Shown one piece after another: positions 9,938 through 19,650 of a stretch of 64,000 nt of DNA. Under the pieces are notes generated by a model. The model ran no database searches. It was not told the DNA's origin and was given only the letters and a program-made list of their open reading frames with translations. The stretch lies in the NCBI GenBank assembly GCA_024643655.1, contig JAHEMM010000002.1, positions 1 to 64,000 on the forward strand, read 5' to 3'. Position 1 is the first letter of the stretch; each line of letters opens with the position of its first letter. Position numbers and translations under genes: made by a program. Origin of the DNA: Chitinophagaceae bacterium (GTDB taxonomy: Bacteria > Bacteroidota > Bacteroidia > Chitinophagales > Chitinophagaceae).

Positions 9938-10591
9938 ATGCACATGAAAAGCAGGACTATTTCGCTAACTTTTATTTTATGTTTCGTAATTAATTCAAAT
10001 TGCATATCCCAAAATAATAATTATGTGGCTGGCTATTTCTTAAATCAAAAAGGCGACACAATTAAAGGATATTTTTTAGCAGAAAAGAACAACCAACTAG
10101 CTGATTTGAAATTTAAAAAAAATATAAAAGAAAGCAGCTTTTTGAATATTTCATTTGATACATGTCAGGCTGTCTCTTTTGAAGGTTTTTCTTATCTCAA
10201 TTGGTATGGTAAACGAAGTATGACTTACATTAGTAATTCTGATTTAATGATTGTTAATCAAGATAGCATCAAAACAGAAATGATTCCATTAAAATTAATA
10301 TACAACGGAAAGCATTTGTCACTATATTATTATAGTGATGTAACAGATCATTTTTTCATGGGTGTAGATGGCGTAATTGAAGAGTTAGCTATTTATTATA
10401 GATATAGTACTGATTGGGAGAAGCGACGATATACGATCAATCCCCCGACCTACTTTATTAGTCCAAATTACAGGTATCAAATATTAAAAGCGATAGCTAA
10501 TACACTTTCTAAAAAGAAAAAGTATCTCATAGAAAATTGCAAATTTAATATCGTTGATTTGAAAAATCTATTCAAAAAAATTGACGATTAG
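9938..10591 (+). CDS. Exported hypothetical protein
   Basis: 217 aa ORF with signal peptide-like N-terminus; GYFLNQKGDTIKGYFLAEKN. Confidence 0.65.
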   Translation: MHMKSRTISLTFILCFVINSNCISQNNNYVAGYFLNQKGDTIKGYFLAEKNNQLADLKFKKNIKESSFLNISFDTCQAVSFEGFSYLNWYGKRSMTYISNSDLMIVNQDSIKTEMIPLKLIYNGKHLSLYYYSDVTDHFFMGVDGVIEELAIYYRYSTDWEKRRYTINPPTYFISPNYRYQILKAIANTLSKKKKYLIENCKFNIVDLKNLFKKIDD

Positions 10592-10739
10592 TTAGTTGCT
10601 GTTGATAAAGTTTAAAGTTGGCAGCCAACATTTATTTTTTTAGCCTTATTACTTTTTAGCCAGTTCTGAAGTTGAAAAAAATACTTTTGTAAGGTTTGAC
10701 GTTGAATTCGCATTAGTTCACGCAAAGCCCTATTAAATG

Positions 10740-11471
10740 CTAAGGGCAGTTTTTCTTTTTTCTTTGCCACCATTTTTTCTTTTTAACGATAACAACTTCC
10801 CCTATGAGTACTTGTGTGGATGGCATACTTTTGACTTCGATATTAATTGGTAAATCATTCTTGTTAATCTGAATTTCAATTTTTTCGTATCCAATTGATG
10901 ATACTTCCAAATAAAAAATTTTTGTAATTAAACTATCTGGAAGGGAAAGTTCAAATTTTCCATTTATGTCTGTCGGAGTTCCTTTTTTAGTTCCTTTAAT
11001 AATAATTGATGCAAATGGTATAGGCTCTTTTGTCTTTGAGTCAATTACAATCCCTTTAACAGCTTTATGCAAGGTGTCTTTTATTTGTCTGGAATTTATT
11101 TCTCTTAGTTTTAAATATGAGTTGTCTACCAAAGAAATGATGTCTTGATACAAAGGTTTATTATCTGTCGCTAATAAATTTTTACTAGCGCCTAATAACA
11201 AGATTCCAACAAGTATTTTATAAAGCCGTGAGTTGTTTGCTGGTTGGTATAATTTTATTGTTCGATTGAGCTGTTCTTTTGTTAATCGTCCGCACAATTT
11301 GCCTGAATTTTGTTCTATAATTTGGAAAATTTCATTGTCAACTAAATTAGTAAAGTCTATTACATTCTTAGAGCAATGTGAACAAAATTTGCCAGTATTT
11401 GACTTGGTCATTGATGTCCATTCTTGTTGACAAGGTTTCTCGATTTCCAATATGTAACTTTTCCTGTCCAT
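10740..11471 (-). CDS. Cys-rich N-terminal domain plus TM plus carboxypeptidase-regulatory-like domain
   Basis: CQQEWTSMTKSNTGKFCSHCSKNVIDFTNLVDNEIFQII...LCGRL, TM KILVGILLLGASKNLLA, then VKGIVIDSKTKEPIPFASIIIKGTKKGTPTDINGKFELSLPD. Confidence 0.8.
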   Translation of the reverse strand: MDRKSYILEIEKPCQQEWTSMTKSNTGKFCSHCSKNVIDFTNLVDNEIFQIIEQNSGKLCGRLTKEQLNRTIKLYQPANNSRLYKILVGILLLGASKNLLATDNKPLYQDIISLVDNSYLKLREINSRQIKDTLHKAVKGIVIDSKTKEPIPFASIIIKGTKKGTPTDINGKFELSLPDSLITKIFYLEVSSIGYEKIEIQINKNDLPINIEVKSMPSTQVLIGEVVIVKKKKWWQRKKKNCP

Positions 11472-11595
11472 AAAGTTGCCTCTATAGCATAAATATATAC
11501 AGTTATATCAGGATTTTAAAATCGAATAAGCATTAAAAACCAACAAATAAATCTTACACTTTTAAATGGCAAGGCATAATTACAAAATCCTTAAC

Positions 11596-11787
11596 TGTAT
11601 TTCTCATTGCCGAATAAAGTACAGAAATCCCGTTAAATATCGGGATGCTGTATTTTGCCGAATAGTATTTATGCAGTACAAGAGTGCTACGCAAGGGACG
11701 ATCCTTGAAATACTACAGCTGGGCTACAAAAAAAAATCAGCGAATAAATTGAGCAAACACATCTTCGGCGAAGCTAAGCAGTACAAG
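11596..11787. repeat. Mosaic of short direct and inverted repeats in an intergenic region
   Basis: GCCGAATA at 11609-11616 and 11657-11664; CTGTATTT preceding each; hairpin ATCCCG/CGGGAT 11627-11646; GCAGTACAAG at 11673-11682 and 11778-11787. Confidence 0.55.
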
Positions 11788-11878
11788 TGTGTAGAAATAA
11801 ATCTCTTCTTTTTCGAATACCCGATTGCAAATCTGTAAATTGTTGCTTTGTAATCATTATTAAAACATTGTTTGCCAT

Positions 11879-13627
11879 ATGGGAGATTTTCAAGTTAAGA
11901 AACAAACAAAGAAATACGATGTAATTATTGTGGGCTCAGGTGCTGGTGGCGGCATGAGTGCTTATATGCTGGCCAAGGCTGGTTTGAAAGTTTGTCTGTT
12001 GGAAGCTGGTTATTTGTATGACCCGCAGAAGAATGTAACGCAAATGAAAAATCCATGGGAATCGCCACGGCGTGGAGCCAGTACTAAGATTCGCCCTTTT
12101 GGGGATTTTGATGCCTGCTATGGTGGTTGGTCGTTAGAAGGAGAACCCTATACAAAAGAAGATGGAACAGATTGGGCATGGTGGCGGGCAAGAATGCTGG
12201 GTGGACGGACGAACCATTGGGGAAGGATTTCGCTTCGCTTTGGTCCGAAAGATTTTAAAAGAAGAAGTATTGACGGCCTTGGGGAAGACTGGCCGATAGG
12301 CTATGATGATATAAAACCATACTACGACAGAGTAGATAAAATGATTGGTGTCTTTGGCACCAATGAAGGGCTTGAAAATGACCCCGATGGTTTTTTTCTG
12401 AAACCACCAAAGCCCAGATTGCATGAATTGTTTATTAAAAATGCAGCTACACAAGCAGGAGTTAAAGTGATTCCATCCCGGCTTTCGATACTTACAGAAA
12501 AAATAGAGAATGATGCAGGCCGGGGCACCTGTTTTTTCTGCGGACAGTGTAACCGTAACTGTAGTATGGCAAAAGCCGACTTCTCCTCTCCCAACGTTTT
12601 GATCTATCCTGCATTGAAAACGGGTAACATTGATATGATCACTAATGCAATGGCAAGAGAAGTACTGACGAATAAAGATGGACTGGCAACAGGTGTGTCG
12701 TACATAAGTAAAGATGATATGATGGAATATCAGGTAGAAGCCAAAGTGGTGATACTGGCTGCCAGTGCATGTGAGAGTGCAAGAATTTTATTGAATTCAA
12801 AATCAGAACGACACCCGAACGGATTGGCGAATAACAGTAATGTGGTGGGAAAATATTTACATGATTCTACAGGAGCTGCATTAGGTGGGCTGTTACCACA
12901 ATTATTCGATAGAAAAAGATATAATGAAGATGGTGTGGGTGGTATGCATATTTATTCGCCCTGGTGGCTGGATAATAAGAAACTGGATTTTCCGAGAGGT
13001 TATCATGTAGAATATTGGGGTGGTATGAGCCAGCCATCATATGGATTTAATTGGGGAATAGAAAACCTGAATGGGAAATATGTTGTGAATGGCACACAGA
13101 AAGAAGGCGGCGGTTATGGTAAATCGCTCAAAGAAGACCATCGCTACTTTTATGGTTGCGGTGTAGGTATGGCCGGCCGTGGCGAAGCTATAGCATTGGA
13201 AAGCAATTATTGTGAGATCGATAAAAACACGGTTGATAAATTTGGTATCCCTGTATTAAAGTTTAATGTAAAATGGAGTGAGCATGAAATAAAACAGGCT
13301 AAACACATGAAGGAAACCTTTAAAGAAGTGATGCATAATATGGGTGCCGTAATAACCTGGGGTGGTGATGATGATGAAAAAAATCAATGGGGCTTAGCTA
13401 AACCAGGAGAAATAATTCATGAAGCCGGAACAGTGCGAATGGGTAACGATGCTAAGAAATCTGCTTTGAACAAATGGAGCCAGGCGCATGATTGTAAGAA
13501 TTTGTTTTGTGTAGATGGAGGGCAATTTGTAAGTCAGGCTGATAAAAATATTACCTGGACTATCCTGGCTTTGAGTATGCGGGCCAGTGAATATATTATA
13601 GATGAAATGAAGAAACAAAATTTATAA
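11879..13627 (+). CDS. GMC-type FAD-dependent oxidoreductase
   Basis: 582 aa; DVIIVGSGAGGGMSAYMLAKAGLKVCLLEAG; MLGGRTNHWGR; C-terminal EAGTVRMGNDAKKSALNKWSQAHDCKNLFCVDGGQF. Confidence 0.92.
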   Translation: MGDFQVKKQTKKYDVIIVGSGAGGGMSAYMLAKAGLKVCLLEAGYLYDPQKNVTQMKNPWESPRRGASTKIRPFGDFDACYGGWSLEGEPYTKEDGTDWAWWRARMLGGRTNHWGRISLRFGPKDFKRRSIDGLGEDWPIGYDDIKPYYDRVDKMIGVFGTNEGLENDPDGFFLKPPKPRLHELFIKNAATQAGVKVIPSRLSILTEKIENDAGRGTCFFCGQCNRNCSMAKADFSSPNVLIYPALKTGNIDMITNAMAREVLTNKDGLATGVSYISKDDMMEYQVEAKVVILAASACESARILLNSKSERHPNGLANNSNVVGKYLHDSTGAALGGLLPQLFDRKRYNEDGVGGMHIYSPWWLDNKKLDFPRGYHVEYWGGMSQPSYGFNWGIENLNGKYVVNGTQKEGGGYGKSLKEDHRYFYGCGVGMAGRGEAIALESNYCEIDKNTVDKFGIPVLKFNVKWSEHEIKQAKHMKETFKEVMHNMGAVITWGGDDDEKNQWGLAKPGEIIHEAGTVRMGNDAKKSALNKWSQAHDCKNLFCVDGGQFVSQADKNITWTILALSMRASEYIIDEMKKQNL

Positions 13628-13660
13628 ATAACAACATTGTAATAACAATAAATCTTCGAT

Positions 13661-14323
13661 ATGGATAGACGTAAATCGTTAAAACTAATTGTAACCGGTG
13701 CAGTGGCTGCACCAGCGGTATTGACAGGTTGTAAAACGAATGATAAGAAAACAGAAGCTGCAGCTGATGACCCAAAGTTTACACTTGATCGCAACCCTGA
13801 TGAACTGAAGTATGAAAAAAAATTGTTGGCGGAAGAGAAGTTCTTTACCGAACATGAAATGGCAACGATAACAATACTTGCAGATATTATTATACCGAAA
13901 GATGAAATAAGTGGCAGTGCATCAGATGCAAAAGTTCCTGAATTTATTGAGTTCATTGTCCACGATATGCCAAACCATCAGGTTCCCATGAAAGGAGGGC
14001 TTCGTTGGTTGGATATGTATTGTTTAAAAACGTATGAACAATCATTTGTGGATTGTACCAATTTGCAGCAAATAGAACTGATTGATCAGATCGCTTATCC
14101 CAAAAAAGCAAAACCAGCAATGAGCCAGGGAGTAAAATTCTTTAGTCTGATGAGGGATTTAACTGCCAGTGGTTTTTATACTTCTGCAATTGGTGTAAAA
14201 GATATTGGCTATGCAGGCAACACTCCCACACAATGGAATGGTGTTCCGGAAGAAGTATTACAACAATATAAACTGGCTTACACTGAAAAAGAATTAAATG
14301 AATGTGTGAGTTTTAATAAATAA
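13661..14323 (+). CDS. Gluconate 2-dehydrogenase subunit 3-like protein, lipoprotein-like N-terminus
   Basis: 220 aa; MDRRKSLKLIVTGAVAAPAVLTGC; FFTEHEMATITILADIIIPKDEISGSASDAKVPEFIEFIV. Confidence 0.85.
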   Translation: MDRRKSLKLIVTGAVAAPAVLTGCKTNDKKTEAAADDPKFTLDRNPDELKYEKKLLAEEKFFTEHEMATITILADIIIPKDEISGSASDAKVPEFIEFIVHDMPNHQVPMKGGLRWLDMYCLKTYEQSFVDCTNLQQIELIDQIAYPKKAKPAMSQGVKFFSLMRDLTASGFYTSAIGVKDIGYAGNTPTQWNGVPEEVLQQYKLAYTEKELNECVSFNK

Positions 14324-14359
14324 CTATTACGAACATCATCAACCAAACTACAAAACACT

Positions 14360-15358
14360 GTGACAATATTTGCTGCTGGAAAAACAATTGGGTCCTTATA
14401 CAGCAGTGTTAAAAGACAGCATAGCTTTATCAATAAAGAACTCGGGAACATCTTAGCAAATGCGCAAGCTACAAATGACGGCAGTTTAGAAGCATCCGAC
14501 TTTAAAAAAATAACCAATTATTACGGCTTGGCCGTACCTGCTATACTAGGCGATGCTATCTGCGCATTACGAGGTTTTAAAATGAGCTATAAGGAAAGAC
14601 TTGCACTTACTTATCAAGGAGCTATGACTGGATTATTTGACGATTTTTTTGATAAATATGATATGAGTGATGAAAAAGTGATGACTTTTATGGAACACCC
14701 TGAAGAATTAGAAGGAGACAACTCTGCTGAAAAACTTTTCCTGTTCTTTTATAAAAATGCATTGGCTAATGCACACAACCCTTCATTGGTTTTACAATAC
14801 CTCCGTGAAGTATATAAAGCTCAGGTAGAAAGTAAAAAACAGGCAACGACAGGATTAACCAAAGAAGAGATTCTTGACATTACTATACGAAAAGGAGGAG
14901 TTTCTGTTTTGTTTTATAGAGCAGCTTTATGTCATCCATTTGTAGCTAATGAAGAAACTGCATTACATCAAATGGGAGGATTAATGCAATTCGGTAATGA
15001 TGTGTTTGATATTTATAAAGATAATAACGCAGGTATCCATACACTCGTTACAACAATGCAAAATACAGACAGTGTAAGAAAATTATTTACTGCAGAACTA
15101 AATAAAAGCATTGCGTTAACAAATTCACTGTCATACCCATTAAAAAACAAAAAAAAATCTCTGCAATTGGTAATAATGAGTCTTTGTAGCAGATGTTATG
15201 TATTCTTTGACCAATTGGAAGAAAATGAAAAATCGACTAATAATATTTTTACAATTGAGAAATATTCCAGAAAGCAGCTTGTTTGCGATATGGATTTATT
15301 GATTAATAAATGGAAAACAATACGCTATTTTATTAAGCAGAAATATCACATTTATTAG
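14360..15358 (+). CDS. Putative class I isoprenoid (terpene/prenyl) synthase-fold protein, GTG start
   Basis: 332 aa, all-helical appearance; first acidic motif GLFDDFFDKYD and second GGLMQFGNDVFDIYKDNNAGIHT, preceded by RKGGVSVLFYRAAL. Confidence 0.6.
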   Translation: MTIFAAGKTIGSLYSSVKRQHSFINKELGNILANAQATNDGSLEASDFKKITNYYGLAVPAILGDAICALRGFKMSYKERLALTYQGAMTGLFDDFFDKYDMSDEKVMTFMEHPEELEGDNSAEKLFLFFYKNALANAHNPSLVLQYLREVYKAQVESKKQATTGLTKEEILDITIRKGGVSVLFYRAALCHPFVANEETALHQMGGLMQFGNDVFDIYKDNNAGIHTLVTTMQNTDSVRKLFTAELNKSIALTNSLSYPLKNKKKSLQLVIMSLCSRCYVFFDQLEENEKSTNNIFTIEKYSRKQLVCDMDLLINKWKTIRYFIKQKYHIY

Positions 15359-15415
15359 CCAGTTGAAATGATAAGATATCTTCTATTGCTATTAAGTGTT
15401 ATTGTTAAAGAATAT

Positions 15416-15448
15416 AAAAAAAGGCTACTTAGTATGTAGCCTTTTTTA
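15416..15448. terminator. Bidirectional terminator between convergent genes
   Basis: AAAAAAAGGCTAC-TTAGTAT-GTAGCCTTTTTT. Confidence 0.85.
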
Positions 15449-15468
15449 TTAAATGATAACATTAGTTA

Positions 15469-17604
15469 TTATGCAAATTCTTCTTTTTCAGTTCTACTAT
15501 ATTCATCAATCAGCTTACGCTGAAGTTCATATGGAACTGCTTCATAAGATTGAAACTCCATTTTAAACTTTGCTTTTCCTTGTGTGATGGAACGTATTGA
15601 GGATGAATAGCCTTCCATTTCTGCCAATGGTACTTTTGCTATTATTTTCTGAAAGTGACCTTCACTATCAATACCCTCTACAATTGCACGACGACTTTGC
15701 AAGTCGCCCATAACAGAACCGGTAAGATCATCAGGACATAGTACTTCAACATGATAAATCGGCTCAAGAATCTGAGGATCTGCCTGTTGAAACGCCTGGC
15801 GGAATGCTTGTAAGCCAGCAATCTTAAATGAAATATCATTACTATCTACCGGATGCATTTTACCATCATACACACAAACTCTAATATCTCTTGCATAAGA
15901 ACCTGTCAACGGGCCGTTATGCATTTTCTCCATTACTCCTTTTAAAATCGAAGGAAGAAATCTTGTATCGATAGCACCACCAACAATACAATTATAAAAT
16001 ACAAGTTTGCCGCCCCAATCTAGTTCATGAATATCTCTGGCTCTTACATTCAAATCATTTGGTTCCGGCATACCCTCATACCAGGGCTCAATTCTCATGT
16101 ACACTTCGCCAAACTGCCCGGCACCACCGCTTTGTTTTTTATGTCTATAATTTGCATCCGCCATTTTACGAATCGTTTCCCGATATGCAATTTTGGGTTT
16201 TACAAATTTTACATCCAATCGATGCTGATGTTCAATTTTCCATTTGGCAACAGCCAAATGCATATCACCCTGACAATGGATTAGTGTTTGTTTTAATTCT
16301 GATGATACTTCTACTATTAATGTTGGATCTTCTTCTCTTAGCTGATGTAATGCAATAGAAAGTTTTTCTTCCTCCCCTTTCTTTAACGACTCAATAGCTA
16401 CCGTCATATTATAAGAAGGGAATTCAATCGGAGGAAGCTCATAGTTTTTCCCTTTTGAATGCAAAGTGTTATTTACATGTGTATTTTTTAATTTTAATGT
16501 GGCGCCAATATCTCCTGCTACCAATTCATGTATTGTAGTTCTTTTATTACCTTCTACCAGAAAAAGTTGGTTTATCTTTTCAGATACACCAGTACTCTCA
16601 TTTTCCAACTCCATTCCTACTTTTACTGTACCAGAATAAACTTTAAAGAAAGACATTTCACCTACATGTGCTTCTGAAATGGTTTTATAAATAAAAATAC
16701 ATGTGGGTCCGTTTGCATCACAAGTTAATTTATCGCCATTCTTTGTAATTTGAGGAGGCATCTCATTAGCACTCGGGCATACATTATCAATGAAGCCCAT
16801 TAATCTTCCACTTCCCATGTTTCTTTCTGCAGACAAGCAGAATAATGGAAAAAGATCATGGTTGATCATGGCTTTTTTTAGTCCGGTTTTCATTTCATCT
16901 TCATCCAACTCACCTTTATCAAAATACTTTTCCATTAAAGTTTCATCATTACTGGCAATAGCTTCAATCAATTGCTTATGTAATTCATTTGCTTTTTCTT
17001 TTTCATTATCCGGTATAGGAAGTTTTTCAGGTTTGCCTCCTCCATCTTTGAATTGATACATTGTCATTCGCAACACATCAATAATTTCGTGAAACCCAAC
17101 TCCAGTTTGATTTGGATACTGAACTACAACAATTTTATTTCCAAAATGTGCTTTTGCTTCGCTTACCGTTTTGTCAAAATCAGCGCTATCTTGATCAAGT
17201 TTGTTTACAGCAAAGATCATCGGTGTTTTAAACTTTTCTGTATAATCCCAAATGATATCAGCACCAACTTCTACACCCATTTCAGCATTCAATAACATTA
17301 CTCCAGTATCAGCTACTTTTAATGCTGAGATTACTTCCCCTTTAAAATCATCATACCCAGGCGTATCAAGTATATTTATTTTATATCCCCGCCATTTTGT
17401 ATGTAATAATTTACTGAAAATGGAATTACCTCGTTCTTGTTCTAATTCGTGGTAATCACCCGTTGTGTTTTTTTCCTGAATACTGCCTCGTCGGGAAATT
17501 AATCCGGCTTCGAAAAGCATGCATTCGGATAAAGTTGTTTTGCCGACACCTGCATGTCCAAGCAAAACAATATTTTTTACATGTGAAGTATCAAAATCTG
17601 GCAT
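15469..17604 (-). CDS. Elongation factor G paralog (EF-G2-like)
   Basis: 711 aa; GHAGVGKTT, NILDTPGYDDF, NKLD; EF-G domain IV/V sequence KKQSGGAGQFGEVYMRIEP, VMGDLQSRRAIVEGID. Confidence 0.88.
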   Translation of the reverse strand: MPDFDTSHVKNIVLLGHAGVGKTTLSECMLFEAGLISRRGSIQEKNTTGDYHELEQERGNSIFSKLLHTKWRGYKINILDTPGYDDFKGEVISALKVADTGVMLLNAEMGVEVGADIIWDYTEKFKTPMIFAVNKLDQDSADFDKTVSEAKAHFGNKIVVVQYPNQTGVGFHEIIDVLRMTMYQFKDGGGKPEKLPIPDNEKEKANELHKQLIEAIASNDETLMEKYFDKGELDEDEMKTGLKKAMINHDLFPLFCLSAERNMGSGRLMGFIDNVCPSANEMPPQITKNGDKLTCDANGPTCIFIYKTISEAHVGEMSFFKVYSGTVKVGMELENESTGVSEKINQLFLVEGNKRTTIHELVAGDIGATLKLKNTHVNNTLHSKGKNYELPPIEFPSYNMTVAIESLKKGEEEKLSIALHQLREEDPTLIVEVSSELKQTLIHCQGDMHLAVAKWKIEHQHRLDVKFVKPKIAYRETIRKMADANYRHKKQSGGAGQFGEVYMRIEPWYEGMPEPNDLNVRARDIHELDWGGKLVFYNCIVGGAIDTRFLPSILKGVMEKMHNGPLTGSYARDIRVCVYDGKMHPVDSNDISFKIAGLQAFRQAFQQADPQILEPIYHVEVLCPDDLTGSVMGDLQSRRAIVEGIDSEGHFQKIIAKVPLAEMEGYSSSIRSITQGKAKFKMEFQSYEAVPYELQRKLIDEYSRTEKEEFA

Positions 17605-17720
17605 AGCAATCTTTTTAAGTGATAAGAAATTGAAAAACGCAAGAATCTAATGGGTATTAAGAATCGGATTTCATTTAATCACAAACGAAAACTAGTTGGC
17701 ACAGATTACAAAAAAAATAA

Positions 17721-18098
17721 TTAACTATTTTCTAAAAAAACGTTGAATTCGTTTTTAAGATCAATCAATGTTTCTTCTAAGAGACGGAATTCTGTTAAAA
17801 GGCTTTCATGTTTTGCGTAACTATCTTCATTTACATTACCATTGAAAGCAACTTTTTCGAAATTCATTTTTCGATCATGTACTTTAATAGATTGCTTTAG
17901 GTCGTGGATATTAATTAGTTGAATGTGAAATTGATTGTGAAGATGCTCTACATCTTTAAGCTGTTCCTTGGAAAGCGGCTTCCCGGCAACTTGTCGGAGC
18001 TTTGTTTCATCAATGTTTAATTCCTCCCGATATTGACGAAGTTTTTCTCTCCAAACATTACACTGCGATGAAAGCTGTGAAATATCAACCTGAACCAT
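17721..18098 (-). CDS. Hypothetical coiled-coil protein
   Basis: 125-aa ORF with helical, charged composition; no recognised family. Confidence 0.6.
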   Translation of the reverse strand: MVQVDISQLSSQCNVWREKLRQYREELNIDETKLRQVAGKPLSKEQLKDVEHLHNQFHIQLINIHDLKQSIKVHDRKMNFEKVAFNGNVNEDSYAKHESLLTEFRLLEETLIDLKNEFNVFLENS

Positions 18099-18551
18099 AG
18101 CATTAAATTTTAGTGCTTGCCCAATTATTGTAATTAATCAATAATCATGGCAAACTGGGTTTACAATAATTAACTAAAATTTCCTGTGGGGTTGGGATCG
18201 AAACTGGGATTAAATATTCGTTGGTAAATTAAGAAAGAATCCTGTAAATCCAAATAAACTAAAGTTTATTTTTTCAACAGATTTCTATAATTTATAAATT
18301 CAACAAACTGAGCCTGCAATTATTACTATGCCAAGCACCTCTTGAAAATTTAGAAATATTTTTCATGCATTTAGGACTTAATCAACTCTGTAACCATTAT
18401 GCCATGAATTTGACTTTCAGCATCTTAGAGCTATAATAATGACTTGTTGACAAATACTGACTTTACCGATTAATCAAATCCAAATTTCTCTGTATATTAA
18501 AAATAATTGCTATTGAAATATAGCAAAATAGTATTCTGCTAATTCTAGTAA

Positions 18552-18589
18552 ATAGTGAAGCCCCGATTTAATAATTGGGGCTTCACTAT
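18552..18589 (-). terminator. Strong hairpin downstream of the alpha/beta-hydrolase gene, possible terminator
   Basis: 13-bp perfect stem ATAGTGAAGCCCC/GGGGCTTCACTAT; no clear T tract. Confidence 0.5.
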
Positions 18590-18618
18590 AATATCGATTT
18601 TAAAAGATTGCAATTATT

Positions 18619-19401
18619 TTACCAAATTGTATTCTTTAACCAACTAGATGCCTGTTGTAAATAGGCTATATAATCGCATGGTTTGTAATGTGTTAATCCA
18701 GGCGCTACAACAAAAGTAATATTACTTCCAGCAGCTTGTGAAAGTTGCACCCAATTTTGTGTTTGTGCTACAGGAAATAACTGATCATTCTGACCATGTA
18801 TTACATATAGTGGAATATTTATTTTCCTTCCGCCACCACCTTGTGCAGTCATATCGTAAGATGAAGCCATTGGGATAGCTGCTGAATAGGATTGAGGTTG
18901 TGTCTCTGCAAAAAACCAACTTCCATTTCCTCCATTACTATAACCAGTAACAGCTACTTTATTCAATTCTATTGGCCAATACTTTTTAGCCAAATCAATA
19001 AGCGTATTAACTTCCTGATTAAAATAAGGCTGGTACCAAAGTCCTTCTGCACCATATGGACTTAGAATAAAAGCATTAAGACTTGCTAATCCAGGCTCTG
19101 CCAAGCAAGCTGTAGCCTTGTAAGCTTCAGGATTTCCGCCAGAAGCGCCATGTAGTGAAAGTATTAATGGCCGTTTTTCACCAGGTGCTCTAACTGGAGC
19201 AATAACCCTAAATTCATATGTATCACCTCCCAACATAGTGAGAGAAATATCATGAACTCCTGCACTTAGATCAAGTGCTGCAAAATCATTTTCTACATCG
19301 GCAAATGTCCTGGCTGTTGTACCACCATCTTTTTTACAACTGCTTAATACAATAATCCCAATTAACATAAAAGGGAATATTATTTTTTTAAATTGTACCA
19401 T
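18619..19401 (-). CDS. Secreted lipoprotein alpha/beta hydrolase (poly(3-hydroxybutyrate) depolymerase/esterase-like)
   Basis: 260 aa; lipobox LIGIIVLSSC; nucleophile motif GYSNGGNGS; His region GLTHYKPC. Confidence 0.8.
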   Translation of the reverse strand: MVQFKKIIFPFMLIGIIVLSSCKKDGGTTARTFADVENDFAALDLSAGVHDISLTMLGGDTYEFRVIAPVRAPGEKRPLILSLHGASGGNPEAYKATACLAEPGLASLNAFILSPYGAEGLWYQPYFNQEVNTLIDLAKKYWPIELNKVAVTGYSNGGNGSWFFAETQPQSYSAAIPMASSYDMTAQGGGGRKINIPLYVIHGQNDQLFPVAQTQNWVQLSQAAGSNITFVVAPGLTHYKPCDYIAYLQQASSWLKNTIW

Positions 19402-19650
19402 AATCTTGGTTTTGGTTTAGTAAAGTAGATTGAGTATCTAATATTATTTAATAAGACGTATTGGAATAAAATAATGTTACAGATATATACTTAATATATT
19501 TCTTTCTTTTCCAAACCAAGCCAAATTGTAAAAAAAACATTATAATATCCTCGTTTTCTTTCAATTCTTCTTACGTTACTCTTCATATTAATGACAATAG
19601 CTATATGAAAAATGCTGCATTTAGATCATCGAATTATAGATTTAAATAAA

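Noticed and set aside
11566-11838. 90-aa plus-strand ORF
   Set aside because: Runs through the hairpin and repeat island, odd composition, no motif; treated as non-coding repeat sequence.
18099-18618. 520-bp intergenic gap that might hide a gene or RNA
   Set aside because: Stops in all frames and only one terminator-like hairpin near its left end; nothing else supportable.
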